A stretch of 9,331 bases of DNA from Bacillota bacterium (GTDB taxonomy: Bacteria; Bacillota; Bacilli; Bacillales_B; DSM-18226). The position numbers were made by a program, and so were the translations under genes. The notes under the pieces are model-generated. The model did not search any database, was not told where the DNA came from, and was given only the letters and a program-made list of their open reading frames with translations. Location of the stretch: the NCBI GenBank assembly GCA_030705665.1, contig JAUZQA010000121.1, forward strand, positions 1 through 9,331. The letters are read 5' to 3'. The number at the start of each line of letters is the position of its first letter. Position 1 is the stretch's first letter. Shown here piece by piece: positions 1-5,621 of this stretch.

Positions 1-117
1 GGGACGATAGCTGACTGTCCAATCCATCGGCATTCCGTATAAAACAGCTTGAGCTTCCTCAAAATTTTGGTGACTCTTCATAAACAAATTGCCTGCATAG
101 GCTTCATCAAAACGCAT
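1..117 (-). CDS. speB: Agmatinase SpeB, N-terminal fragment (runs off the window)
   Basis: Only the first 39 codons are present; the gene continues beyond base 1. The ATG is at 117-115 and is preceded by a GAGAGGAAG ribosome binding site about 9 bases upstream. The peptide begins MRFDEAYAGN and ends GMPMDWTVSYRP, which matches the start of Bacillus SpeB as I remember it. SpeB is a manganese-dependent ureohydrolase that splits agmatine into putrescine and urea; its metal-binding histidine and aspartates lie outside the window. It follows speE on the same strand after 67 bases, as in the B. subtilis speE-speB unit, so it is probably co-transcribed. The product putrescine is the substrate of SpeE. 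Identification is firm despite the short fragment, because the match is continuous and the neighbour is diagnostic. Confidence 0.9.
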   Translation of the reverse strand, partial: MRFDEAYAGNLFMKSHQNFEEAQAVLYGMPMDWTVSYRP

Positions 118-137
118 ATATTTTCTTCCTCTCTATT

Positions 138-154
138 TGGGGGTCTGGCCCCCA
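138..154. repeat. Palindrome in the speE-speB intergenic leader
   Basis: TGGGGG (138-143) and CCCCCA (149-154) form a perfect 6 bp stem around a 5-base centre. In the speE-speB transcript this hairpin would sit about 4 bases upstream of the speB ribosome binding site (125-133). No run of T follows on either strand, so it is not a canonical terminator. It could be an mRNA processing or stability element, a brake on speB translation, or one copy of a dispersed short palindromic repeat. I found no second copy in this window. Confidence 0.5.
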
Positions 155-184
155 TTGCACTAACTTAGCGAAGGGCTGACCTGC

Positions 185-1012
185 CTATTTCAATAAATCT
201 CCCACAAATTTCGGCAGCACAAAAGCAGCTTTGTGCAGCTCTTTTGTATAGTACTTTGTTTCAATTTCATGGAAGCTTTCGTCCGTTACCGCTAATGGAT
301 CATACTTTTTCGAACCAATAGTAAATGCCCACAGGCCGCTCGGGTATGTAGGAATATTCGCCACATAGAGCCTGGTAATTGGGAAAATCTCGCGAACGTC
401 ACGCTGAACATTCGTAATTAAATCCCCTTTAAACCATGGATTGTCCGATTGAGCAACAAACAGGCCGTCTTCCTTTAAGGCTTTGGCAATGCCGGCATAA
501 AACCCCTTTGTAAAAAGATTAACTGCCGGGCCTACCGGTTCGGTGGAATCCACCATGATGACATCATAGTCATTCTCGCTGTTGGCAATATGCATGAACC
601 CGTCATCCACTCTTACCTCCACACGCGGGTCGTCCAATTTGCCGGCAATTTCTGGCAGGAACTTTTTCGAATACTCGATCACTTTTCCATCAATATCGAC
701 AAGAGTTGCTTTTTTCACATTGGGGTGCTTGAGCACTTCGCGGATTACACCGCCATCACCGCCGCCTACGACCAGGATGTTTTCCGGATTGGGGTGGGTA
801 AACAATGGCACATGGGCGACCATTTCATGGTAAACGAACTCATCTTTTACCGATGTCATGACCATGTCATCTAGTAAAAGCATGTTACCCCATTCTTCCG
901 TTTCAATCATGTCAAGCTTTTGAAATTCGGTTTGTTCTGTATGTAAGGTCTGATTCACTTTCATGGTAATTCCGAAGTTTTTCGTTTGGTGTTCTGTAAA
1001 CCAAATTCCCAT
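185..1012 (-). CDS. speE: Spermidine synthase (polyamine aminopropyltransferase)
   Basis: Transfers the aminopropyl group of decarboxylated S-adenosylmethionine to putrescine, giving spermidine and methylthioadenosine in the cytoplasm. The 275-residue length fits the family. Visible features are the YHEM segment (about 61-64) after an N-terminal beta domain, the nucleotide-binding loop GGGDGG (83-88) in a Rossmann methyltransferase-like fold, [17 protein letters not shown] (about 104-120) with the acidic ribose-binding Asp, and VDSTEPVG (about 154-161) with the presumed catalytic Asp. The frame is also open to an ATG at 1021, but the AAAGGA site at 1021-1026 overlaps that codon. The same site lies 8 bases before the ATG at 1012, giving MGIWFTEHQ, so I take 1012. 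speB follows on the same strand. A sigma A-type promoter is visible at 1067-1094. Divergent from pbpG. Confidence 0.96.
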   Translation of the reverse strand: MGIWFTEHQTKNFGITMKVNQTLHTEQTEFQKLDMIETEEWGNMLLLDDMVMTSVKDEFVYHEMVAHVPLFTHPNPENILVVGGGDGGVIREVLKHPNVKKATLVDIDGKVIEYSKKFLPEIAGKLDDPRVEVRVDDGFMHIANSENDYDVIMVDSTEPVGPAVNLFTKGFYAGIAKALKEDGLFVAQSDNPWFKGDLITNVQRDVREIFPITRLYVANIPTYPSGLWAFTIGSKKYDPLAVTDESFHEIETKYYTKELHKAAFVLPKFVGDLLK

Positions 1013-1020
1013 TTTGAACA

Positions 1021-1026
1021 TCCTTT
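1021..1026 (-). promoter_or_regulatory. speE ribosome binding site that sets the start codon
   Basis: AAAGGA on the minus strand lies 8 bases upstream of the ATG at 1012-1010 but touches the earlier in-frame ATG at 1021-1019. The spacing therefore argues for the shorter, 275-residue SpeE. Confidence 0.75.
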
Positions 1027-1066
1027 CATCTCAGTCTTCCCCTTATGTTTTGCAAACACGAGGAAA

Positions 1067-1094
1067 AGTATAGAGGAATCTAGTAAAATTTCAA
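1067..1094 (-). promoter_or_regulatory. Predicted sigma A promoter of speE
   Basis: On the minus strand, TTGAAA (1094-1089) is followed after 16 bases by TATACT (1072-1067), each a 5-of-6 match to the housekeeping consensus. Transcription would begin near 1060, giving a leader of about 45-50 bases before the speE ATG. Predicted from sequence only. Confidence 0.6.
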
Positions 1095-1121
1095 GAAAAA
1101 TTTTCTTTTTTATCCACAAAT

Positions 1122-1151
1122 GTTTAAAAAGGACTCTTCTTTTTCATACTA
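1122..1151 (+). promoter_or_regulatory. Predicted sigma G-type (forespore) promoter of pbpG
   Basis: GTTTA at 1122-1126, a partial match to the sigma G -35 element, is followed after 18 bases by a perfect CATACTA -10 element at 1145-1151. Start of transcription would be near 1158, about 40 bases before the TTG start. B. subtilis pbpG is known to be forespore-expressed, which supports the reading. The -35 element is imperfect. Confidence 0.55.
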
Positions 1152-1184
1152 ATACTATTGCAATTTTTTATAGAGGTATTTAAT

Positions 1185-1194
1185 AGGGGGTGAT
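1185..1194 (+). promoter_or_regulatory. pbpG ribosome binding site supporting a TTG start
   Basis: AGGGGGTGAT matches the ideal AGGAGGTGAT at nine of ten bases. It covers the in-frame GTG at 1190, so that codon cannot be the start used with this site. The TTG at 1199 lies at normal distance downstream. Confidence 0.7.
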
Positions 1195-1198
1195 AGCT

Positions 1199-3268
1199 TT
1201 GGAGATCATGACTAATCACGGGTTTCGCAAAACGATTAAGTACTTACGGGCATTTATTTTCATCAGTTTGATAGGCATGAGTCTGATGCTGCTGCTCTTT
1301 TTAGGTGTTCTCACCTATGCCAAAGTATTAGGAGCACCGCCGCTGGCCGTTCCCCAATCCACTTTACTGATGTCTGATGATGGAAAAGTAATTGGCGAAA
1401 GCAATAATGGCCAAAAACGTTATTGGGTCCCGTTGAAGGAAATATCACCGGACTTAGTCAATGCAACGGTTTCAACTGAAGATAAAAAGTTCTATTCCCA
1501 CCATGGCTTTGATTTTAGCCGGATTGTGGGCGCTGCGCTCGCCGATATTCGGGCATTTGGCAAGGTTCAGGGCGCGAGTACAATCACGCAGCAATATGCC
1601 CGCAACCTGTTTCTTGAATATGATAAAACATGGGAACGGAAATTACTGGAGGCTTTTTATACGATTCGCCTCGAAATGAATTATTCGAAAAAGGATATTT
1701 TAGAAGGCTATTTAAATACCATTTATTACGGAAATGGCGCATACGGCGTGGAGGCTGCCAGTCAATATTATTTTGGTAAAAAAGCTTCGCAATTATCTTT
1801 AGCGGAGGCATCGATGTTAGCGGGAATCCCAAAAGGACCGGGAATCTATTCCCCGCTTGTTTCTGAAAAAAGAGCCAAACTGCGTCAACAGGTTATTTTG
1901 GATACGATGGTTGATAATGGCTATATTTCAAAAAAGAAAGCCAGGATAGCGGAAGAAAAACCTTTGAAATTTTCCGGGAAATATCCAAATCCAGAGAAAA
2001 AGATTGCTCCATATTTCCAGGATGCTGTCAAAAACGCCCTGAAATATCAACTTCATCTTGATGACCGCACCATCGCTCTTGGTGGCTTAAAAGTTTATAC
2101 CACCTTAAATATTAAAGAGCAAAAAGCTGCGGAAGAGAAGATCAAAAAGGTGATTGCCAGCGGCTCGCAAATCCAGACTGCCTTAGTTGCGGTGGATCCA
2201 AAAACAGGGAATGTCAAGGCAATGGTCGGCGGCAGAGATTATCAGCAAAGCCCGTTTAATCGCGCTGTTCAAGCAATCAGACAGCCAGGTTCAACCTTTA
2301 AACCGCTGCTGTACTATGCTGCACTTGGACAAGGTTTTACACCTTCCACCACGATGCGCAGTGAATATACCACTTTCCATTTTGATGATGGCTCAAGCGA
2401 CTATACACCGCATAACTTCAATAACAAATATGCGGATGGAGAAATCACGATGGCCCAGGCTTTAGCTGTATCCGATAATATATTTGCTGTAAAAACCCAC
2501 TTGTTTTTAGGCGAAGAGGCATTAGTGGACACAGCTCGTAAATTTGGCATTTCAACGCCAATGTCGAAGGTGCCTTCACTTGCACTTGGTACTTCCGGCG
2601 TTCGTGTCATTGAAATGGCAAATGCTTATAGCATGTTGGCCAATGACGGCGTTAAGGTCGAGCCAACATTTATTACCAAAGTGGAGGATTATAGCGGAAA
2701 AGTTATTTATGAGAAACAAGCTGAAAATGACAGGGTACTTGATCCGGCCAAGGCATTTGTCATGACCAGTATGCTGACAGGAACCTTTGATCCAAAGTTA
2801 AACGGATATACGACTGTTACCGGCAACTCTGTTGTCAATGAACTAACCCGTCCCTATGCAGGAAAATCCGGGTCAACCGATACGGATAGCTGGATGATCG
2901 GCTACACGCCGCAGCTTGTCACCGCCGTTTGGTGCGGCTACGACAAAGGCGAGTCGATTGATCTCTCGGCGGAAAAATCGTATTCCAAACAAATTTGGGC
3001 TCAATTTATGGAGGATGCTTTAAAAGGGAAATCGGTGAAGAAGTTCAAGCCGCCTAAGGATGGGGTTGTTGGTGTCTATGTAAACCCGGCAAACGGCAAG
3101 CTTGCGACAAATGATTGTCCAGTGAAGCGAATGACGTACTACTTAGCGGGAACAGAACCAACTGAATATTGCACGGAGCATTTAAGGCATAATCAAGCCT
3201 CGCCAGTAAAACCGCAGCCAGAACAAAAGAAGCCATGGTATAAGCGGATTTTACCTTGGGAGCATTAA
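1199..3268 (+). CDS. pbpG: Class A penicillin-binding protein PbpG (PBP2d), transglycosylase/transpeptidase
   Basis: Bifunctional peptidoglycan synthase: polymerises lipid II glycan strands and cross-links their peptides outside the membrane. With the TTG start it has 689 residues, close to B. subtilis PbpG. A short cytoplasmic tail is followed by one membrane anchor (about 17-42). The GT51 glycosyltransferase domain shows the ED..F..HHG motif (catalytic Glu about 94), GASTITQQ (about 125-132) and a RK..E motif (about 147-151). The transpeptidase domain shows the S..K box in GSTFKP (nucleophile Ser about 365), SDN (about 425-427) and KSGST (about 556-560), the last a serine variant of the KTG box. 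The C-terminal tail carries two cysteines and a Pro/Lys-rich end. In B. subtilis the gene is forespore-expressed and shares a role in spore wall and cortex synthesis with PbpF; the upstream sigma G-like promoter fits. It is a single-gene unit with its own terminator. Confidence 0.95.
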   Translation: MEIMTNHGFRKTIKYLRAFIFISLIGMSLMLLLFLGVLTYAKVLGAPPLAVPQSTLLMSDDGKVIGESNNGQKRYWVPLKEISPDLVNATVSTEDKKFYSHHGFDFSRIVGAALADIRAFGKVQGASTITQQYARNLFLEYDKTWERKLLEAFYTIRLEMNYSKKDILEGYLNTIYYGNGAYGVEAASQYYFGKKASQLSLAEASMLAGIPKGPGIYSPLVSEKRAKLRQQVILDTMVDNGYISKKKARIAEEKPLKFSGKYPNPEKKIAPYFQDAVKNALKYQLHLDDRTIALGGLKVYTTLNIKEQKAAEEKIKKVIASGSQIQTALVAVDPKTGNVKAMVGGRDYQQSPFNRAVQAIRQPGSTFKPLLYYAALGQGFTPSTTMRSEYTTFHFDDGSSDYTPHNFNNKYADGEITMAQALAVSDNIFAVKTHLFLGEEALVDTARKFGISTPMSKVPSLALGTSGVRVIEMANAYSMLANDGVKVEPTFITKVEDYSGKVIYEKQAENDRVLDPAKAFVMTSMLTGTFDPKLNGYTTVTGNSVVNELTRPYAGKSGSTDTDSWMIGYTPQLVTAVWCGYDKGESIDLSAEKSYSKQIWAQFMEDALKGKSVKKFKPPKDGVVGVYVNPANGKLATNDCPVKRMTYYLAGTEPTEYCTEHLRHNQASPVKPQPEQKKPWYKRILPWEH

Positions 3269-3270
3269 CA

Positions 3271-3298
3271 CTAGTCGCACTATGCGGCTGGTTTTTTT
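3271..3298 (+). terminator. Rho-independent terminator of pbpG
   Basis: Three bases after the pbpG stop, CTAGTCGCA (3271-3279) pairs with TGCGGCTGG (3283-3291) through a 9 bp stem with two G-T wobbles and a 3-base loop, followed by seven T. Confidence 0.85.
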
Positions 3299-3333
3299 GT
3301 TGTGCGGTGCCGCCAATTATTATGCCAAAATGA

Positions 3334-3360
3334 AAAGCCCCGAATCAGATTCGGGGCTTT
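3334..3360. terminator. Perfect 12 bp hairpin, probable terminator for ywhD
   Basis: AAAGCCCCGAAT (3334-3345) and ATTCGGGGCTTT (3349-3360) are exact complements with a 3-base loop. On the minus strand the stem runs into TTTTCATTTT, so it would end the ywhC-ywhD transcript about 130 bases after the ywhD stop. On the plus strand the T tract is short, so there it can only back up the pbpG terminator. Confidence 0.75.
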
Positions 3361-3368
3361 CCGTGTCC

Positions 3369-3400
3369 TAGTTCTACGTGTTTGCGCCGTAGTAGTTCTA
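3369..3400. repeat. Short direct repeat with a small stem downstream of ywhD
   Basis: TAGTTCTA occurs at 3369-3376 and again at 3393-3400. Between and overlapping them, CTACG (3374-3378) can pair with CGTAG (3388-3392) around a 9-base loop. It lies in the non-coding stretch 3361-3489, which otherwise shows only A/T-rich sequence. No function is evident and chance is possible. Confidence 0.3.
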
Positions 3401-3489
3401 GTGTACTTTTTTTACCTATAAACAACAAGGTAATGTTATATTACTTTCAAAAAATTGACACAAATATTGAAACTTTTGGCAATTATTTA

Positions 3490-3993
3490 TCAGATTGACA
3501 GCTTCTTTTGGAGTTCCTCTGATGAGTTATTCCATAGTTCCACGTTATGGTTCATAAGGAATTCTTTTAAAATCCCTTTTGATTTGTCGTCCATATGGGA
3601 AACGATAAGATGCCTTTTGAGTGCTTTGTCCAAGCGGTTTACATGCTCCGGAAGCAATTTATAACCGCGGCGGGTTTCACGGTCCACGGTCATTTCGCAG
3701 GCGGTTACGCCTGCATAGTATGGCCCTTCTTCCTTACGGTCAACGGTTACCCAAACGAGCCAATATGGTTTCCCGTTTGGTACTTCACTTTTGTCGGAAA
3801 GGAATTTGATCCCTTTTTCAACCGTACTGCGGGCATGCATGGCACCAATATCGATGACGGCTTCTCCTGCCTCGACGTCGATGATGACTGGTGATACGTT
3901 ATCAAGGCTTAAAGCACCTTTCCCAAACCCGCGGTGCCCGTCGGTTGGATCATTTTTAATAATATTAAACTGCATTTTTTTCTTTTCTGTCAT
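3490..3993 (-). CDS. ywhD: YwhD family protein, function unknown
   Basis: A 167-residue soluble protein recognisable as YwhD of Bacillaceae by the stretches FNIIKNDPTDGH, LSLDNVSPVIIDVE, AMHARSTVEKGIKFL and GKPYWLVWVTVDR. There is no signal peptide, membrane segment or catalytic motif that I recognise. Conserved-looking polar and aromatic patches (WLVWVTV, YYAGVTACEM, RRGYKLLPEHVNR) suggest a compact alpha/beta fold. It starts 26 bases after ywhC on the same strand, so the two are probably one transcript; the pairing suggests, but does not prove, a link to the membrane protease. The ribosome binding site is weak: the nearest good match, AAGGGAG, lies about 15 bases before the ATG at 3993, just after the ywhC stop, so translation may depend on coupling with ywhC. 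An ATG six codons inside has no better site. Confidence 0.9.
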   Translation of the reverse strand: MTEKKKMQFNIIKNDPTDGHRGFGKGALSLDNVSPVIIDVEAGEAVIDIGAMHARSTVEKGIKFLSDKSEVPNGKPYWLVWVTVDRKEEGPYYAGVTACEMTVDRETRRGYKLLPEHVNRLDKALKRHLIVSHMDDKSKGILKEFLMNHNVELWNNSSEELQKKLSI

Positions 3994-4019
3994 AGGCTCT
4001 AAAAAGTGCTCCCTTCATT

Positions 4020-4688
4020 TTAAAATAAGTGATAAAAGAAATTATTCATACCATTTAGCACAAACGGAACGGCGTAGTTGAAGATTGGGCCGATTGTGTA
4101 GCTGGAGAGTGCCGGAATCAGAACAAGGATAAAAAAGATTAACGAACCATACGATTCATACTGAGTCATTTTCGCTCTTGCTCTGTTTGGCACCAAGTCT
4201 TCAATAATCCGATAGCCATCCAATGGCGGAAATGGCAGCAAGTTGAAAATAAATAGAACGATATTTAACTGAATAAAGAGGTTAAAGAAGTCAGCAACGG
4301 ATGATGGAAAATTAGCAGTTGCCCCCACCTTCACTAAACTATACCAAATCAAAAATGCAAGCGCCGTTAAAATAAGATTGCTGAGAGGTCCTGCAATCGA
4401 GACAAGTACGCCTGCAAGACGCGGCTTTTTAAAAAAGAAACGATTGACAGGTACGGGACGAGCCCAGCCGAATCCTGCCACAAAAATCAGAATCGTTCCA
4501 AACGGGTCAAGATGTTTCAATGGGTTTAGCGTCAGCCTCCCTTGGTTCTTTGCTGTCATATCCCCAAACTTATAGGCAACATAAGCATGAGCCAATTCAT
4601 GAAAGGTAAAAGCAATAATCAGTGTAATGGCAACATAGGGAATTTCGCTTAATGGATAGGCAAGAAAATGCCCTAATCCTTGATCCAT
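4020..4688 (-). CDS. ywhC: YwhC, M50 (site-2 protease) family membrane metalloprotease
   Basis: A 222-residue multi-pass membrane protein. The zinc motif HELAH (His30, Glu31, His34) is embedded in the first hydrophobic segment (about 17-36), and the third zinc ligand is expected at Asp157 in FNLLPFPPLDG (about 148-158). Further hydrophobic segments are near 63-75, 93-119, 134-152 and 181-200. This is the compact S2P core without PDZ or CBS domains, the usual size for the YwhC type. Family members cut transmembrane segments of other proteins inside the bilayer; the substrate here is unknown. The AAGGAG site lies 7 bases before the ATG at 4688, which fixes the start. It leads a two-gene unit with ywhD and is divergent from ywhB. 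It is not the SpoIVFB type as far as I can judge. Confidence 0.92.
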   Translation of the reverse strand: MDQGLGHFLAYPLSEIPYVAITLIIAFTFHELAHAYVAYKFGDMTAKNQGRLTLNPLKHLDPFGTILIFVAGFGWARPVPVNRFFFKKPRLAGVLVSIAGPLSNLILTALAFLIWYSLVKVGATANFPSSVADFFNLFIQLNIVLFIFNLLPFPPLDGYRIIEDLVPNRARAKMTQYESYGSLIFFILVLIPALSSYTIGPIFNYAVPFVLNGMNNFFYHLF

Positions 4689-4714
4689 AGTGTTTCTCCT
4701 TCCTCCATGCCTTT

Positions 4715-4758
4715 TACTGGAGTCTTTTTTTTATGCAAATTAGTGTTTATTTCCAGTA
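4715..4758. repeat. Inverted repeat over the ywhC promoter region
   Basis: TACTGGA (4715-4721) and TCCAGTA (4752-4758) are exact 7 bp inverted copies 30 bases apart. The outer arm overlaps the putative ywhC -10 box. Because that arm would be upstream of, or at, the start of transcription, a role at DNA level (regulator binding) is more likely than an RNA hairpin. It may be chance. Confidence 0.3.
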
Positions 4759-4760
4759 TA
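4755..4760 (-). promoter_or_regulatory. Possible -10 box for ywhC-ywhD
   Basis: TATACT on the minus strand lies about 65 bases before the ywhC ATG. The -35 region 17 bases upstream is A/T-rich but matches the consensus poorly, so this is tentative. Confidence 0.3.
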
Positions 4761-4867
4761 CACGAAAACCTGGTTGAAAATAAAATAAAGGATTTTTCGT
4801 CATATCTTGCGCTTTTTCATAATTAATGGGAAACTACAATCAGTCATGTTAAAAGGAGGGAAAACAA

Positions 4868-5053
4868 GTGCCAATCGTTACAGTAAAAATGCTTGAAGGT
4901 CGCAGTGATGATCAGAAAAAAGCGTTGGTTGAAAAGGTTACAGCAGCTGTTGTTGAAACAACAGGGGCATCTGTTGAAGCGGTTTCAATTGTGATTGAAG
5001 AAATGAAGAAAACTGATTACGCTGTTGCCGGCGTTCGTAAGAGCGATCTATAA
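4868..5053 (+). CDS. ywhB: 4-oxalocrotonate tautomerase-family protein YwhB
   Basis: A 61-residue protein of the tautomerase superfamily. Translation starts at a GTG, 7 bases after AAGGAGGG, and the second residue is Pro. Removal of the initiator Met exposes this proline, the catalytic general base of the family. Arg at mature position 11 is kept. The position corresponding to Arg39 of Pseudomonas 4-OT is Ser, and B. subtilis YwhB likewise lacks Arg there in my recollection. Tyr takes the place of Phe50. Family members form hexamers of this small beta-alpha-beta unit. YwhB has been reported to have weak tautomerase activity on 2-hydroxymuconate-like substrates; the natural substrate is unknown. 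No aromatic catabolism genes are nearby. It is a single-gene unit, divergent from ywhC and convergent with ywgA, with which it shares a terminator. Confidence 0.93.
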   Translation: MPIVTVKMLEGRSDDQKKALVEKVTAAVVETTGASVEAVSIVIEEMKKTDYAVAGVRKSDL

Positions 5054-5060
5054 AATATTA

Positions 5061-5092
5061 AAAGCTAAGCCCCTTTATTGGAGCTTAGCTTT
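5061..5092. terminator. Bidirectional terminator shared by ywhB and ywgA
   Basis: AAAGCTAAGC (5061-5070) pairs perfectly with GCTTAGCTTT (5083-5092) around a 12-base loop. T tracts follow on both strands (TTTTTGCTTTA on plus, TTTTAATATTTTA on minus). The hairpin covers the last codons and the stop of ywgA (stop 5077-5075). Confidence 0.88.
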
Positions 5093-5584
5093 TTGCTTTA
5101 GTGTGTCGATATATTGATAGGCATCGTCGATCTCTGCTTCTGTGTAGCGCTGGCTGCTTTTTAAGGTAAACACCTTGTTTATGACTTCCTCTTTTGGAAG
5201 GTTATCAAAATATAAAACCGTCGAAACTAACTCGAGAAATCTAGCATTTTGGTCATTCATGTCCACAAGGCAGCCGTCAAGCAGTGGCATTTCCACCTCA
5301 TTCAAACTTAAAAACTCTTTACCAGGGTCTGTTAAGGTATAACGGTATTGGTAATATCCGCCCTTTTTTTCCTTCACCTCATCTAAAAATCCCATGTTGC
5401 ACAGCTCTTCCACTCGTAGCGTTAATTCCTCTGAGTATGGACCGTAAAAGTGAAATTGAAATCTTTCCTGAAATGGAAAATCTATCTTTTTCGCAATATA
5501 GATCATCTTTTGCAGCTTTTTCCGTCCAACAATTTCACCTGCAGCCATAACTGCCTGCATCACTTTAGCGTGATCATTTAACAA
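5075..5584 (-). CDS. ywgA: YwgA family protein, function unknown
   Basis: A 169-residue cytoplasmic protein. The N-terminal half (about 1-95) reads like a winged helix-turn-helix: GRKKLQKMIYIAKK, then FYGPYSEEL, then a LCNMGFLDEV helix and a YYQYRYTLTDPGKEFL wing. The GPYSEEL segment recalls the Panacea/YwgA-like group of toxin-antitoxin-associated domains, but that is a similarity of pattern, not a proven relation. The C-terminal half is helical and ends in a Lys/Gln-rich helix. The start is a TTG at 5584-5582, preceded by TAGGAGATGA; the ATG inside that site is out of frame. It begins 37 bases after ywfO on the same strand, so the two form a probable operon. The gene's last codons lie inside the terminator hairpin. 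No DNA target or enzyme activity can be assigned. Confidence 0.88.
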   Translation of the reverse strand: MLNDHAKVMQAVMAAGEIVGRKKLQKMIYIAKKIDFPFQERFQFHFYGPYSEELTLRVEELCNMGFLDEVKEKKGGYYQYRYTLTDPGKEFLSLNEVEMPLLDGCLVDMNDQNARFLELVSTVLYFDNLPKEEVINKVFTLKSSQRYTEAEIDDAYQYIDTLKQKAKLQ

Positions 5585-5621
5585 ATCTTGTCATCTCCTA
5601 CTCCATATAACCAATTTCTGT

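Noticed and set aside
582..874. Open frames on the plus strand inside speE
   Set aside because: They lie antisense to a well-supported enzyme gene, have no ribosome binding site and no recognisable protein pattern.
3404..3446. Run of T followed by TACCT...AGGTA and GTAAT...ATTAC small inverted repeats
   Set aside because: The stems are 5 bp and A/T-rich and the T tract is on the wrong side for a terminator; no known RNA family is recognised.
3455..3460. Perfect TTGACA (-35 box) on the plus strand downstream of ywhD
   Set aside because: No -10 box is found 16-19 bases downstream, and it would drive antisense transcription into ywhD. Probably chance in A/T-rich DNA.
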